A DNA stretch of 5,891 nt. Source: Rubritepida sp. (GTDB lineage Bacteria; Pseudomonadota; Alphaproteobacteria; Acetobacterales; Acetobacteraceae). Positions 1 through 5,567 of this stretch are shown in pieces. The notes below the pieces were generated by a model. That model was not told where the DNA came from, searched no databases, and was given only the letters and a program-made list of their open reading frames with translations. The translations under genes were made by a program, and so were the position numbers. The stretch covers positions 1 through 5,891 of the forward strand of contig JACMRO010000050.1 in NCBI GenBank assembly GCA_014376425.1. The letters run 5' to 3'. How positions within the stretch are numbered: position 1 is the first letter of the stretch; each line of letters begins with the position of its first letter.

Positions 1-2362
1 AGCGGGTGACGGCCCAGGCGGCGGCGGGGCCGGCCGCCGCCGCCACCCCGCCTGCCGCCAGGCCCAGCACCCCGAATTCGACCAGGAAGGCGCTGCGGAT
101 CTGGCCGCGCGTGGCGCCCACGGTCTTCAGTACCACCGCCTCGCGCACCCGCCGCCCCTGACCGGCGGCGACTGCCCCGGCCAGCACCAGCATGCCCGCC
201 AGCAGGGTGACGCTGCCGGTCGCGGTTAGTGCGCCGGATACCCGCCCAAGCAGCGCCGCCACCCCTTCCAGCACCTCTCGCACCCGCACGCCACTGACGT
301 TGGGGAAGGCGTCGGTCACCTGGCGCAGCACTGCGGAATCCGCGCCGGCCGCGTTACGCACAGTCGCGATGTGGGTATGCGGCGCCGTCTCCAGCAACCC
401 GGGCGAGGCGATGAGGGTGAAGTTTAGCCCCAGCCCTCGCCATGCCACCTGGCGCAGGTTGGCGATGGTCAGCGTCACGTCGCGGCCCAGCACGTTCACG
501 CCGATCTCATCGCCCACGCCCACGCCCCAGCCGGCGGCGATGGCGGCGTCGAATGAGACCAGCGGCGGGCCACGGTAATCGGCAGCCCACCAGGCGCCGG
601 CGGTCAGCCGCGTATCGGCCGGCATGGCGCCGGTGTATGTCAGGCCACGGTCGCCGTTCAGCGCCCAGGCGGAATCCGGCGTCACCCGCACCTGGTCGGC
701 CGGCACGCCTTTGACGCTGACCACCCGGGCGCGCAGACTGGGGACGCGCCGCATCTCGGTCACTGCCGGGTTGCCGCGCAGCAGGGCGTCGAAAGCCGGC
801 ACCTGGGCGGGCTGGATGTCGATGAAAAAGAAGTTCGGCGCGGCGTCGGGCATTTCGTTGGTGATGGCGCGGGTCAGGTTGCCCTGGATCTGCGCGATGG
901 CGGTGAGCGTGGTCAGGCCGATGCCCAGCGCCACCACCATGATGGGCGTGGGTGCGCCGGGCCGGTGCAGATTGGCCAGCCCCAGCCGCCACGATGGCCG
1001 GCGCAGCCGCGGCAGACGGCGCGCGAGCGCCATCAGCGCCGTGGCGCCGAGGCGGAACAGCGCCAGCGCGGCGGCGGCGCCCATGCAGAACCACAGGGCG
1101 AAGAGCGGCTGCTCCGCCGTCAGAACGACCAACCCGACCAGCGCGAGCACGCTCGCAGCGTTCAGCGCCACCAGCGGCCAGCGCGGCCAGGCCCGGGCAG
1201 GGGCGAAGCTGTCGCGGAATAAGGCAGCGCCGGGAATCTCCCGCGCCCGCCCCAACGGCCAGAGCGAGAAGGCCAGCGCCGTCAGCATGCCGTAGAGCGC
1301 GGCGAGGCCGAGCGGCGCCCAGTAGGGCACCAGTACCGCCGGCACCGGCAGTACGCCCGACAGCGCTTGCGCCGCCAGTGCCGTCAGCCCGAAGCCCGCC
1401 ACCAGGCCGATCACCGTGCCCAGCACCGCCAGGGCCAGCACCTGCCACAAATAGGTCGCGAATATCGCGCCGGCCGGCGCGCCCAGGCAGCGCAACGTGG
1501 CAATGGTCCGCCCCCGCGCCTCCAGCCAGGCCCGCACGCCGGTCGCCACGCCGATGCCGCCGACCAGCAACGCGGTCAGCCCGGCCAGGGTGAGGAAGGA
1601 CGCCGCGCGGTCGAGGAAGCGGTTCACCCCCGGCTCGGCCTGGTTGGCCATGCGCAGCCGCCAGGGCGCCTGTGGAAAGGCCGCCCGCAGGTCGCGGGTA
1701 AAAGCGACCGCATCGGTGCCCTCGGGCAGGCGGAAGCGCACCTCGTTGTTGATCAGTCTGCCGTGCTGGGCCAGCTGCGTCGCCGCCAGATCGTCCAGCC
1801 GGATCATCGCCCGGGGGCCGAAGATGGTGGGGGATGCGACCTTGTCCGGTTCCTCGGCGATCGTGGCTGTCAGGCGCAGCCGCGCCTCGCCCAGCCGGAC
1901 CTCGTCGCCGATGCGCAAGCCCAGGCGCTCGATCACCGCGGGTTCGACCGCCACCGTGCCCCGCTGAACCCCGCCCCCTGGCGTCCCGGGATCGAGCCGC
2001 AGCGCGCCGTAGAGCGGGTAGGCCTGGTCGACCAGCTTGAGCTCGACCAGCGTGCGCTCGCCCGATGGCGCGACCAGCATGGCGCGGGTCAGCAGCACGG
2101 CGGAGGCGGTGGCGCCGCGGCTGGTGGCCCATTGCACAGCCTCGGCCGGCACTGGCTGGTAGCCGCCGCGGATCTCGAAATCGCCGCCCAGCAGGCGCGC
2201 CCCATCGGCCTGCAGCCCGGCCTGGATGGAGGCCCGCAAGGAGCCCACGGCGGCGATGGCGGCCACCCCCAGCGCCAGGCACGCCAGCACGATGCGCAAG
2301 CCGCGGGTGCCGCTGCGCAACTCCCGCCGGGCCAGCTTCAGGCCGAGCCAGAGGTTGCTCAC
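1..2362 (-). CDS. ybbP: YbbP-like ABC transporter permease (double FtsX domain), 3' end cut by window edge
   Basis: This is the inner-membrane permease of a YbbAP-type ABC complex, thought to use cytoplasmic ATP hydrolysis to move its periplasmic domains rather than to pass a solute through a channel. The reading frame is open from a GTG at 2362 to the left edge: 787 residues are visible, against 804 for E. coli YbbP as I recall, so probably only the last membrane segment is missing. Order: cytoplasmic start with LARRELR, TM1 (about 22-42), periplasmic domain (45-250), first FtsX unit (about 253-370) with the cytoplasmic coupling stretch EARGRTIATLRCLGA (281-295), two central TMs (about 396-440), another TM (about 471-490), second periplasmic domain (about 495-705), second FtsX unit (from 712) with the matching coupling stretch REAVVLKTVGATRGQI (740-755). 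The GTG overlaps the TGA of the upstream ATPase gene by four bases (GTGA), so the two are translationally coupled. No frameshift was seen. The family assignment is firm; the lipid-related role is inferred from synteny. Confidence 0.93.
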   Translation of the reverse strand, partial: MSNLWLGLKLARRELRSGTRGLRIVLACLALGVAAIAAVGSLRASIQAGLQADGARLLGGDFEIRGGYQPVPAEAVQWATSRGATASAVLLTRAMLVAPSGERTLVELKLVDQAYPLYGALRLDPGTPGGGVQRGTVAVEPAVIERLGLRIGDEVRLGEARLRLTATIAEEPDKVASPTIFGPRAMIRLDDLAATQLAQHGRLINNEVRFRLPEGTDAVAFTRDLRAAFPQAPWRLRMANQAEPGVNRFLDRAASFLTLAGLTALLVGGIGVATGVRAWLEARGRTIATLRCLGAPAGAIFATYLWQVLALAVLGTVIGLVAGFGLTALAAQALSGVLPVPAVLVPYWAPLGLAALYGMLTALAFSLWPLGRAREIPGAALFRDSFAPARAWPRWPLVALNAASVLALVGLVVLTAEQPLFALWFCMGAAAALALFRLGATALMALARRLPRLRRPSWRLGLANLHRPGAPTPIMVVALGIGLTTLTAIAQIQGNLTRAITNEMPDAAPNFFFIDIQPAQVPAFDALLRGNPAVTEMRRVPSLRARVVSVKGVPADQVRVTPDSAWALNGDRGLTYTGAMPADTRLTAGAWWAADYRGPPLVSFDAAIAAGWGVGVGDEIGVNVLGRDVTLTIANLRQVAWRGLGLNFTLIASPGLLETAPHTHIATVRNAAGADSAVLRQVTDAFPNVSGVRVREVLEGVAALLGRVSGALTATGSVTLLAGMLVLAGAVAAGQGRRVREAVVLKTVGATRGQIRSAFLVEFGVLGLAAGGVAAAAGPAAAWAVTR

Positions 2363-3087
2363 TGCGCCGTCACCAGCGCTTCATCCGCCACCAACCGGCC
2401 ATCCTCCATCCGCAGCACCCGGTCGCAACGCGCCGCCAGTGCGGGGTCATGCGTGATCAGCACCAGCGTTGTGCCAAGTTTTTCGCGCAGGTCGAACAGC
2501 AGCTCCATCACCTGGGTCCCGGTCGTGCGGTCCAGGTTGCCGGTCGGCTCATCCGCCAGGATCAGTCGGGGGCGGGCGACGAAGGCCCGGGCCACCGCCA
2601 CGCGCTGCTGCTCGCCGCCGGAAAGCTGCCCGGGGTAATGGCCCACCCGGTGCCCGAGTCCGACCGCGCCCAGCGCCGCTTCGGCCCGCTCGAAGGCATC
2701 TGCGGCGCCGGCGAATTCCAGCGGGATGGCGACGTTCTCCAGCGCGGTCATCGTCGGCACGAGGTGGAAGCCCTGGAATACGATGCCCACCTCGTCGCGC
2801 CGGAACCGCGCCAGCGCATCCTCATCCATGCCCGCCAGTGCATGCCCGGCCACGGTCAACGCGCCGCCGGTCGGCCGGTCCAGCCCCGCCAGCAGCATCA
2901 GCAGCGACGTCTTGCCCGACCCCGAAGGCCCGACCACCCCCACCACCTCGCCGGCGCCGATGCGCAGATCGACGCCACGCAGGATGTTGACGCGCCCGGC
3001 CGCCCCCACCACTTCGAACTGCAGGTCATGCGCTTCTATCAAAGCGCTTTGCGCCGGCAGCGCGGGAGTTTGTGGCGAAATGTCCAT
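2359..3087 (-). CDS. ybbA: YbbA-like ABC transporter ATP-binding protein
   Basis: ATPase subunit of the YbbAP complex, 242 residues, cytoplasmic, in the LolD/MacB-like branch of ABC proteins. All nucleotide-binding motifs are intact: Walker A GPSGSGKT (53-60), Q-loop Gln105, signature LSGGEQQRV (155-163), Walker B LILADE (175-180) with catalytic Glu180, D-loop NLD (184-186), and H-loop His213 (ITHDP). The MDEDALARFRRDEVGIVFQ stretch (87-105) and the EPTGNLDR context closely resemble E. coli YbbA. The ATG at 3087 is the best start, because it gives a sensible 20-residue lead-in to the first strand, but the bases before it are pyrimidine-rich and show no Shine-Dalgarno. An in-frame ATG at 3129 and a TTG at 3042 are alternatives; an open frame reaches back to 3201, deep inside tesA. 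The stop overlaps the start of the permease gene by four bases. The start codon overlaps that of the divergent tesA. Function is well supported, the precise start less so. Confidence 0.95.
   Translation of the reverse strand: MDISPQTPALPAQSALIEAHDLQFEVVGAAGRVNILRGVDLRIGAGEVVGVVGPSGSGKTSLLMLLAGLDRPTGGALTVAGHALAGMDEDALARFRRDEVGIVFQGFHLVPTMTALENVAIPLEFAGAADAFERAEAALGAVGLGHRVGHYPGQLSGGEQQRVAVARAFVARPRLILADEPTGNLDRTTGTQVMELLFDLREKLGTTLVLITHDPALAARCDRVLRMEDGRLVADEALVTAQ
3040..3051. promoter_or_regulatory. 12-bp perfect palindrome upstream of tesA, possible operator/promoter element
   Basis: CAAAGCGCTTTG is an exact 12-base inverted repeat inside the 5' coding part of ybbA (codons 13-16) and ends 28 bases before the tesA ATG. 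As the two divergent genes have no intergenic space, control elements for tesA must fall about here. A poor -10-like TATCAA (3037-3042) overlaps it, with a weak TCGAAC (3014-3019) 17 bases further upstream. The AT-richer composition contrasts with the surrounding coding DNA. No regulator family is recognised, and a palindrome of this length could be chance or codon-driven. Confidence 0.25.
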
Positions 3088-3727
3088 GGGTGCGAGATAT
3101 GGGCGCCGCGTCGCGCTGGGAAAGGCCATGGCAGGTTTCGCCGTGTTACCGGCACTGGCGCAGACCCCCGTGCGGGTGCTGATGCTGGGCGACAGCATCA
3201 CCGCGGGTTACGGCTTGCCGCCCGGCCAGGGGCTGGTGCCGCGACTGCAGGCCGCCCTGGAGGCGTCGGGGAGGCAGGTCCGGCTGATCGATGCCGGCGT
3301 TTCGGGCGACACCACCGCGGGCGGGCTGGCGCGAATCGACTGGTCACTGGCGGAAAACCCGCAGGCGGCGGTGGTGGCACTGGGCGGCAATGACGGGCTG
3401 CGCGGCCTGCCGCCGGCGAACAGCCGTGCCAATCTGGCTGGCATCCTGGACCGGCTGGCGGCACGGAACATCCCGGTCCTGCTGGCCGGCATGCTGGCGC
3501 CGCCTAATTTGGGCGCCGATTATGGCCGGGAATTCGCCAGCATTTACACCACCCTGGCAGCCGAGCGGCCTGGCATCATCCTCTACCCATTCCTGCTGGA
3601 AGGCGTCGCCGGTGATGTTACGCTGAACCAGCCCGACGGCATCCACCCCAACCCCGCCGGCGTGGCCGAAATGGTTCGCCGCATGTTGCCCGTCACACAA
3701 ACCCTGCTGGACCGCATCCGATCCTGA
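3080..3727 (+). CDS. tesA: Secreted GDSL esterase / TesA-like lysophospholipase (arylesterase)
   Basis: SGNH-hydrolase of 215 residues, expected in the periplasm, hydrolysing acyl esters, thioesters or lysophospholipids. The four SGNH blocks are all present: GDSI with nucleophile Ser39, Gly76 in VSGDTT, GGND with Asn104, and DGIH with Asp186 and His189. The N-terminus is a signal peptide: RR at 9-10, hydrophobic stretch about 16-26, likely cleavage after ALA at 27. The paired arginines are followed by V-A-L-G-K, which only loosely resembles a Tat motif, so Sec export is the simpler reading. The ATG at 3080 is preferred because GGGAG at 3064-3068 lies 11 bases upstream; ATGs at 3086 and 3128 are in frame, but the last would remove the positive n-region. 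It is divergent from ybbA-ybbP, as in E. coli, which suggests the esterase works with that ABC complex on membrane-derived lipids (inference). The gap to thpR is 37 bases, without a terminator, so read-through is likely. Confidence 0.93.
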   Translation: MSMGARYGRRVALGKAMAGFAVLPALAQTPVRVLMLGDSITAGYGLPPGQGLVPRLQAALEASGRQVRLIDAGVSGDTTAGGLARIDWSLAENPQAAVVALGGNDGLRGLPPANSRANLAGILDRLAARNIPVLLAGMLAPPNLGADYGREFASIYTTLAAERPGIILYPFLLEGVAGDVTLNQPDGIHPNPAGVAEMVRRMLPVTQTLLDRIRS

Positions 3728-3764
3728 CGGGCAATATGGTCGGCGAATCGATGGGAGCCTGCGC

Positions 3765-4307
3765 ATGCCCCTGCGTCTTTTCGTGGCCCTGGCCCTGCCG
3801 GGCGAGCTGACCGAGCAGATTTCCGCCATCGCCACAGGCATCCCCGGCGCCCGCTGGATTCGGCCCGACAACTACCACCTGACCCTGCGCTTCATTGGCG
3901 AGGTGCAGAACTGGCAGGCCGAGGAGGTCGACGAAGCCTTGGCGTCCATTCGCGCCCGGCCGTTTGAACTGTCGCTGCACGGCCTGGGCACCTTCGAGAA
4001 GCAGGGCCGCATCCAGTCGTTGCACGTCACCGCCGACCGCCGCGACGCACTGACCCACCTGCAGAACAAGATAGAGACCGCCCTGCAGCGTATCGGTCTG
4101 CCCAGCGAGCGCCGCCGCTTCACCCCGCACGTCACCCTGGCGCGGACTGATGCGGTGGCGCCGCAGAAGCTGGTCGAATACGTTCAGCATCACAATCTCT
4201 TCCGCGCCGAGCCGGTGCGGGTGGAAAGCTTTGTGCTGTTCTCCTCGCTGTTGGGCAAGGAAGCTGCGCATTACGTGCCCGAGGTGGAGTACGAACTGGC
4301 GGCGTGA
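3765..4307 (+). CDS. thpR: RNA 2',3'-cyclic 3'-phosphodiesterase (2H family, LigT/ThpR)
   Basis: Cytoplasmic 2H phosphoesterase of 180 residues, the usual length of the family. Members open 2',3'-cyclic phosphate RNA ends to 2'-phosphates, and the E. coli protein was first known as a 2'-5' RNA ligase; the physiological substrate is not well defined. The two catalytic HxTx motifs are intact and about 80 residues apart: HLTL (38-41) and HVTL (122-125), with the typical opening RLFVAL at residues 4-9 and the family phrase W-I-R-P-D-N before the first motif. The ATG at 3765 has GGGAG (3753-3757) seven bases upstream. It follows tesA by 37 bases with no hairpin between, so the two may share a transcript, although no functional link is evident. 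Downstream there is a 91-base gap before the copper chaperone gene. Confidence 0.95.
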   Translation: MPLRLFVALALPGELTEQISAIATGIPGARWIRPDNYHLTLRFIGEVQNWQAEEVDEALASIRARPFELSLHGLGTFEKQGRIQSLHVTADRRDALTHLQNKIETALQRIGLPSERRRFTPHVTLARTDAVAPQKLVEYVQHHNLFRAEPVRVESFVLFSSLLGKEAAHYVPEVEYELAA

Positions 4308-4398
4308 TACCGCCGCGCGGTGCCGTCAACTCCGGCGGCCCGGACGCTCGCCTGCCCGCAGCGATGCGGTGATTACAGTACTTTAGGAGACCGATACG
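4308..4398 (+). promoter_or_regulatory. Intergenic leader with three consecutive small hairpins before pcuC
   Basis: This is the only gap longer than 50 bases in the window. It holds three perfect 5-bp stems in series: ACCGC/GCGGT (4309-4313 with 4317-4321, loop CGC), TCCGG/CCGGA (4331-4335 with 4340-4344, loop CGGC) and CCGCA/TGCGG (4356-4360 with 4365-4369, loop GCGA, a GNRA-type tetraloop). After the third, composition turns AT-rich (4371-4384) and is followed by the strong ribosome site AGGAGA (4385-4390), eight bases before the pcuC ATG. There is no U-tract fit for a classic terminator and no convincing sigma-70 promoter; the best -10-like string is TACAGT (4374-4379) without a good -35. 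It could be an attenuating or stabilising leader or simply GC-rich spacer. Confidence 0.3.
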
Positions 4399-4830
4399 AT
4401 GAACCGCCGCCTTCTTCTCGCGGTCGCGCTGCTGCCGTCTCTTGCCATGGCGCAGCCGACCATCACGATTGAGTCACCATGGACCCGGGCCGCGGGCGCC
4501 GGCGGCCAGGGGGCAGGCTTCGTCACCATCCGGAACACCGGTGCGGATGACCGCCTGCTGTCAGCCAGCACTCCCGCCGCCGGCCGGGCCGAGCTGCACA
4601 GCATGACCCGCGACGGCGACATCATGCGCATGCGCCAGCTCGAAGCTATCGCGCTGCCGGCGGGCGGCGCGATCAGCCTTGCACCCGGCGGGCTGCACAT
4701 CATGCTGATTGGCCTGACCCAGCCATTGGAAGTGGGCGGGCGAGTGCCGCTGACGCTGGTCTTCGAACGCGCCGGCAGCATCACCATCGACCTGGCGGTT
4801 CAACCGGCGGGCGCCCGCGCGCCGCATTGA
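4399..4830 (+). CDS. pcuC: Periplasmic copper chaperone PCu(A)C
   Basis: Copper metallochaperone of the PCu(A)C (DUF461) family, 143 residues, which in related bacteria delivers Cu(I) toward the CuA site of cytochrome c oxidase, often with a Sco protein. The copper motif H(M)X10MX21HXM is exact: His67, Met78, His100 and Met102, with Met69 as the extra methionine after His67. The signal peptide is clear: NRR at 2-4, hydrophobic stretch 5-16, likely cleavage after AMA (16-18), giving a periplasmic protein beginning QPTI. The ATG at 4399 is set by AGGAGA (4385-4390). No sco, cox or copper-efflux gene lies within view. The last codons (residues 139-143) lie in the first copy of a 30-base tandem repeat, and the TGA overlaps the proposed TTG of the sirtuin gene by four bases, so translation of the two is probably coupled. 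The identification is strong. Confidence 0.95.
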   Translation: MNRRLLLAVALLPSLAMAQPTITIESPWTRAAGAGGQGAGFVTIRNTGADDRLLSASTPAAGRAELHSMTRDGDIMRMRQLEAIALPAGGAISLAPGGLHIMLIGLTQPLEVGGRVPLTLVFERAGSITIDLAVQPAGARAPH

Positions 4831-4886
4831 ACCCTGATGTGCGCCCGCGCGCCGATTTGTACCCCGGCGCTCGCCCGCGCTCCGAT
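4811..4886 (+). repeat. 30-bp tandem repeat, about 2.5 decaying copies, across the pcuC/cobB junction
   Basis: Three copies start at 4811, 4841 and 4871. The nine-base core CGCCCGCGC is identical at 4812, 4842 and 4872 and is followed each time by a CCG two bases later. Copies 1 and 2 agree at 23 of 30 positions; copy 3 matches copy 2 well only over its first 17 or so bases. The period is a multiple of three, and in the sirtuin frame the copies read RPRAALNPDV, RPRADLYPGA and RPRSDL, so the unit is a ten-residue peptide repeat. Copy 1 lies within the end of pcuC in another frame and contains its stop codon. This looks like an old slippage or local duplication at the gene boundary. Confidence 0.7.
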
Positions 4887-5567
4887 CTTGGGATCGTCGT
4901 CCTGACCGGCGCCGGCATCAGCGCGGAATCCGGCTTGGCGACCTTCCGCGACGCGAACGGGCTGTGGGCCAGCCTCCGCCCGCAGGACCTGGCAACGCCC
5001 GAGGCCTTCGCGCGTGACCCCGACACCGTGCTGGCCTGGTACGATGCACGCCGCTCCCAGCTGGCGGAGGTCGAGCCGAACGAAGCGCATCACGCGCTGG
5101 CGCGGCTGGACCGCGAATGGCCGGGCGAATTCCTGCTGGTGACGCAGAACGTCGACGACCTGCACGCCCGCGCCGGCGGCCGACGCATGGTGCAGATGCA
5201 TGGCGCGCTGGCCCGGGCGCGATGCACCGCCTGTGAAGCGGTGCACGCGTGGACGGGTGGTATGCCACGCGGCACCCCTTGCCCGGGCTGCAGCCAGCCC
5301 GCGCTGCGGCCCGACATCGTGTGGTTCGGCGAGATGCCGATGGCCATGCCGCGCATCCTGGCCGCGGTCGGGCAGGCCGACCTGTTTGTTGCCATCGGCA
5401 CCTCCGGCACTGTGCATCCCGCGGCAGGCCTGGTCGGTCGGCTGCCGCCCGGGGCGCGCAGCCTGGAACTGAACCTCGAAGCCTCCGGCGGCCGCTTTAC
5501 GGATAGCCGCCAGGGCCCTGCAACCCGCCTGGTGCCCGCCTTCGTGGACGAGATGCTGTGCGGCTGA
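4827..5567 (+). CDS. cobB: NAD-dependent protein deacylase, sirtuin (CobB / SIRT5-like)
   Basis: Cytoplasmic SIR2-family enzyme that removes lysine acyl groups using NAD, up to 246 residues. NAD-binding GAGISAESG (28-36) with F-R at 40-41, TQNVD (106-110), catalytic His125 in MHG, a zinc site of Cys133, Cys136, Cys152 and Cys155, WFGEM (166-170), GTSGTV (191-196) and ELNLE (214-218) appear in family order. Tyr72 and Arg75 in W-Y-D-A-R-R form the YxxR pair that in E. coli CobB and SIRT5 binds acidic acyl groups, so desuccinylase activity is likely besides deacetylation (inference). The start is uncertain: TTG 4827 overlaps the pcuC stop (TTGA), while GTG 4839 and TTG 4857 are also in frame, and none has a good Shine-Dalgarno. 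The first 20 residues lie in a ten-residue repeat and are not part of the sirtuin core, which begins at about residue 22. Its end overlaps the next gene by 10 bases. Identification is very secure. Confidence 0.95.
   Translation: MNPDVRPRADLYPGARPRSDLGIVVLTGAGISAESGLATFRDANGLWASLRPQDLATPEAFARDPDTVLAWYDARRSQLAEVEPNEAHHALARLDREWPGEFLLVTQNVDDLHARAGGRRMVQMHGALARARCTACEAVHAWTGGMPRGTPCPGCSQPALRPDIVWFGEMPMAMPRILAAVGQADLFVAIGTSGTVHPAAGLVGRLPPGARSLELNLEASGGRFTDSRQGPATRLVPAFVDEMLCG

Noticed and set aside
507..2282. Long 591-residue open frame on the minus strand
   Set aside because: It is a shifted-frame shadow of the ybbP permease: Arg/Gly/Ala-rich, without any motif, whereas the neighbouring frame gives a continuous FtsX-family protein with clear membrane segments.
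1367..2638. 423-residue open frame on the plus strand
   Set aside because: Antisense shadow of ybbP and ybbA, full of Gln, Arg, His and Ala as expected for the reverse of high-GC codons, and crossing two real genes.
2726..3079. Extended N-terminus of tesA upstream of 3080
   Set aside because: The frame is open but antisense to the YbbA ATPase; the extension is low-complexity, and a signal peptide begins at 3080 with a ribosome site.
3088..3201. 38-residue extension of ybbA to an ATG at 3201
   Set aside because: It is antisense to the tesA signal peptide and catalytic serine block, and YbbA homologues start close to the first strand.
4309..4321. Intrinsic terminator after thpR
   Set aside because: The stem is only 5 bp and there is no run of T after it; kept only as part of a possible leader structure.
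4351..4379. Sigma-70 promoter for pcuC with -10 TACAGT
   Set aside because: The -10 matches at four positions, the -35 region is poor, and the implied transcript would begin at the ribosome site itself.
4810..4823. Hairpin GGCGC/GCGCC at the end of pcuC as a terminator
   Set aside because: It lies within coding sequence, has no T-tract, and its core recurs at 30-base spacing, so it is better explained by the tandem repeat.
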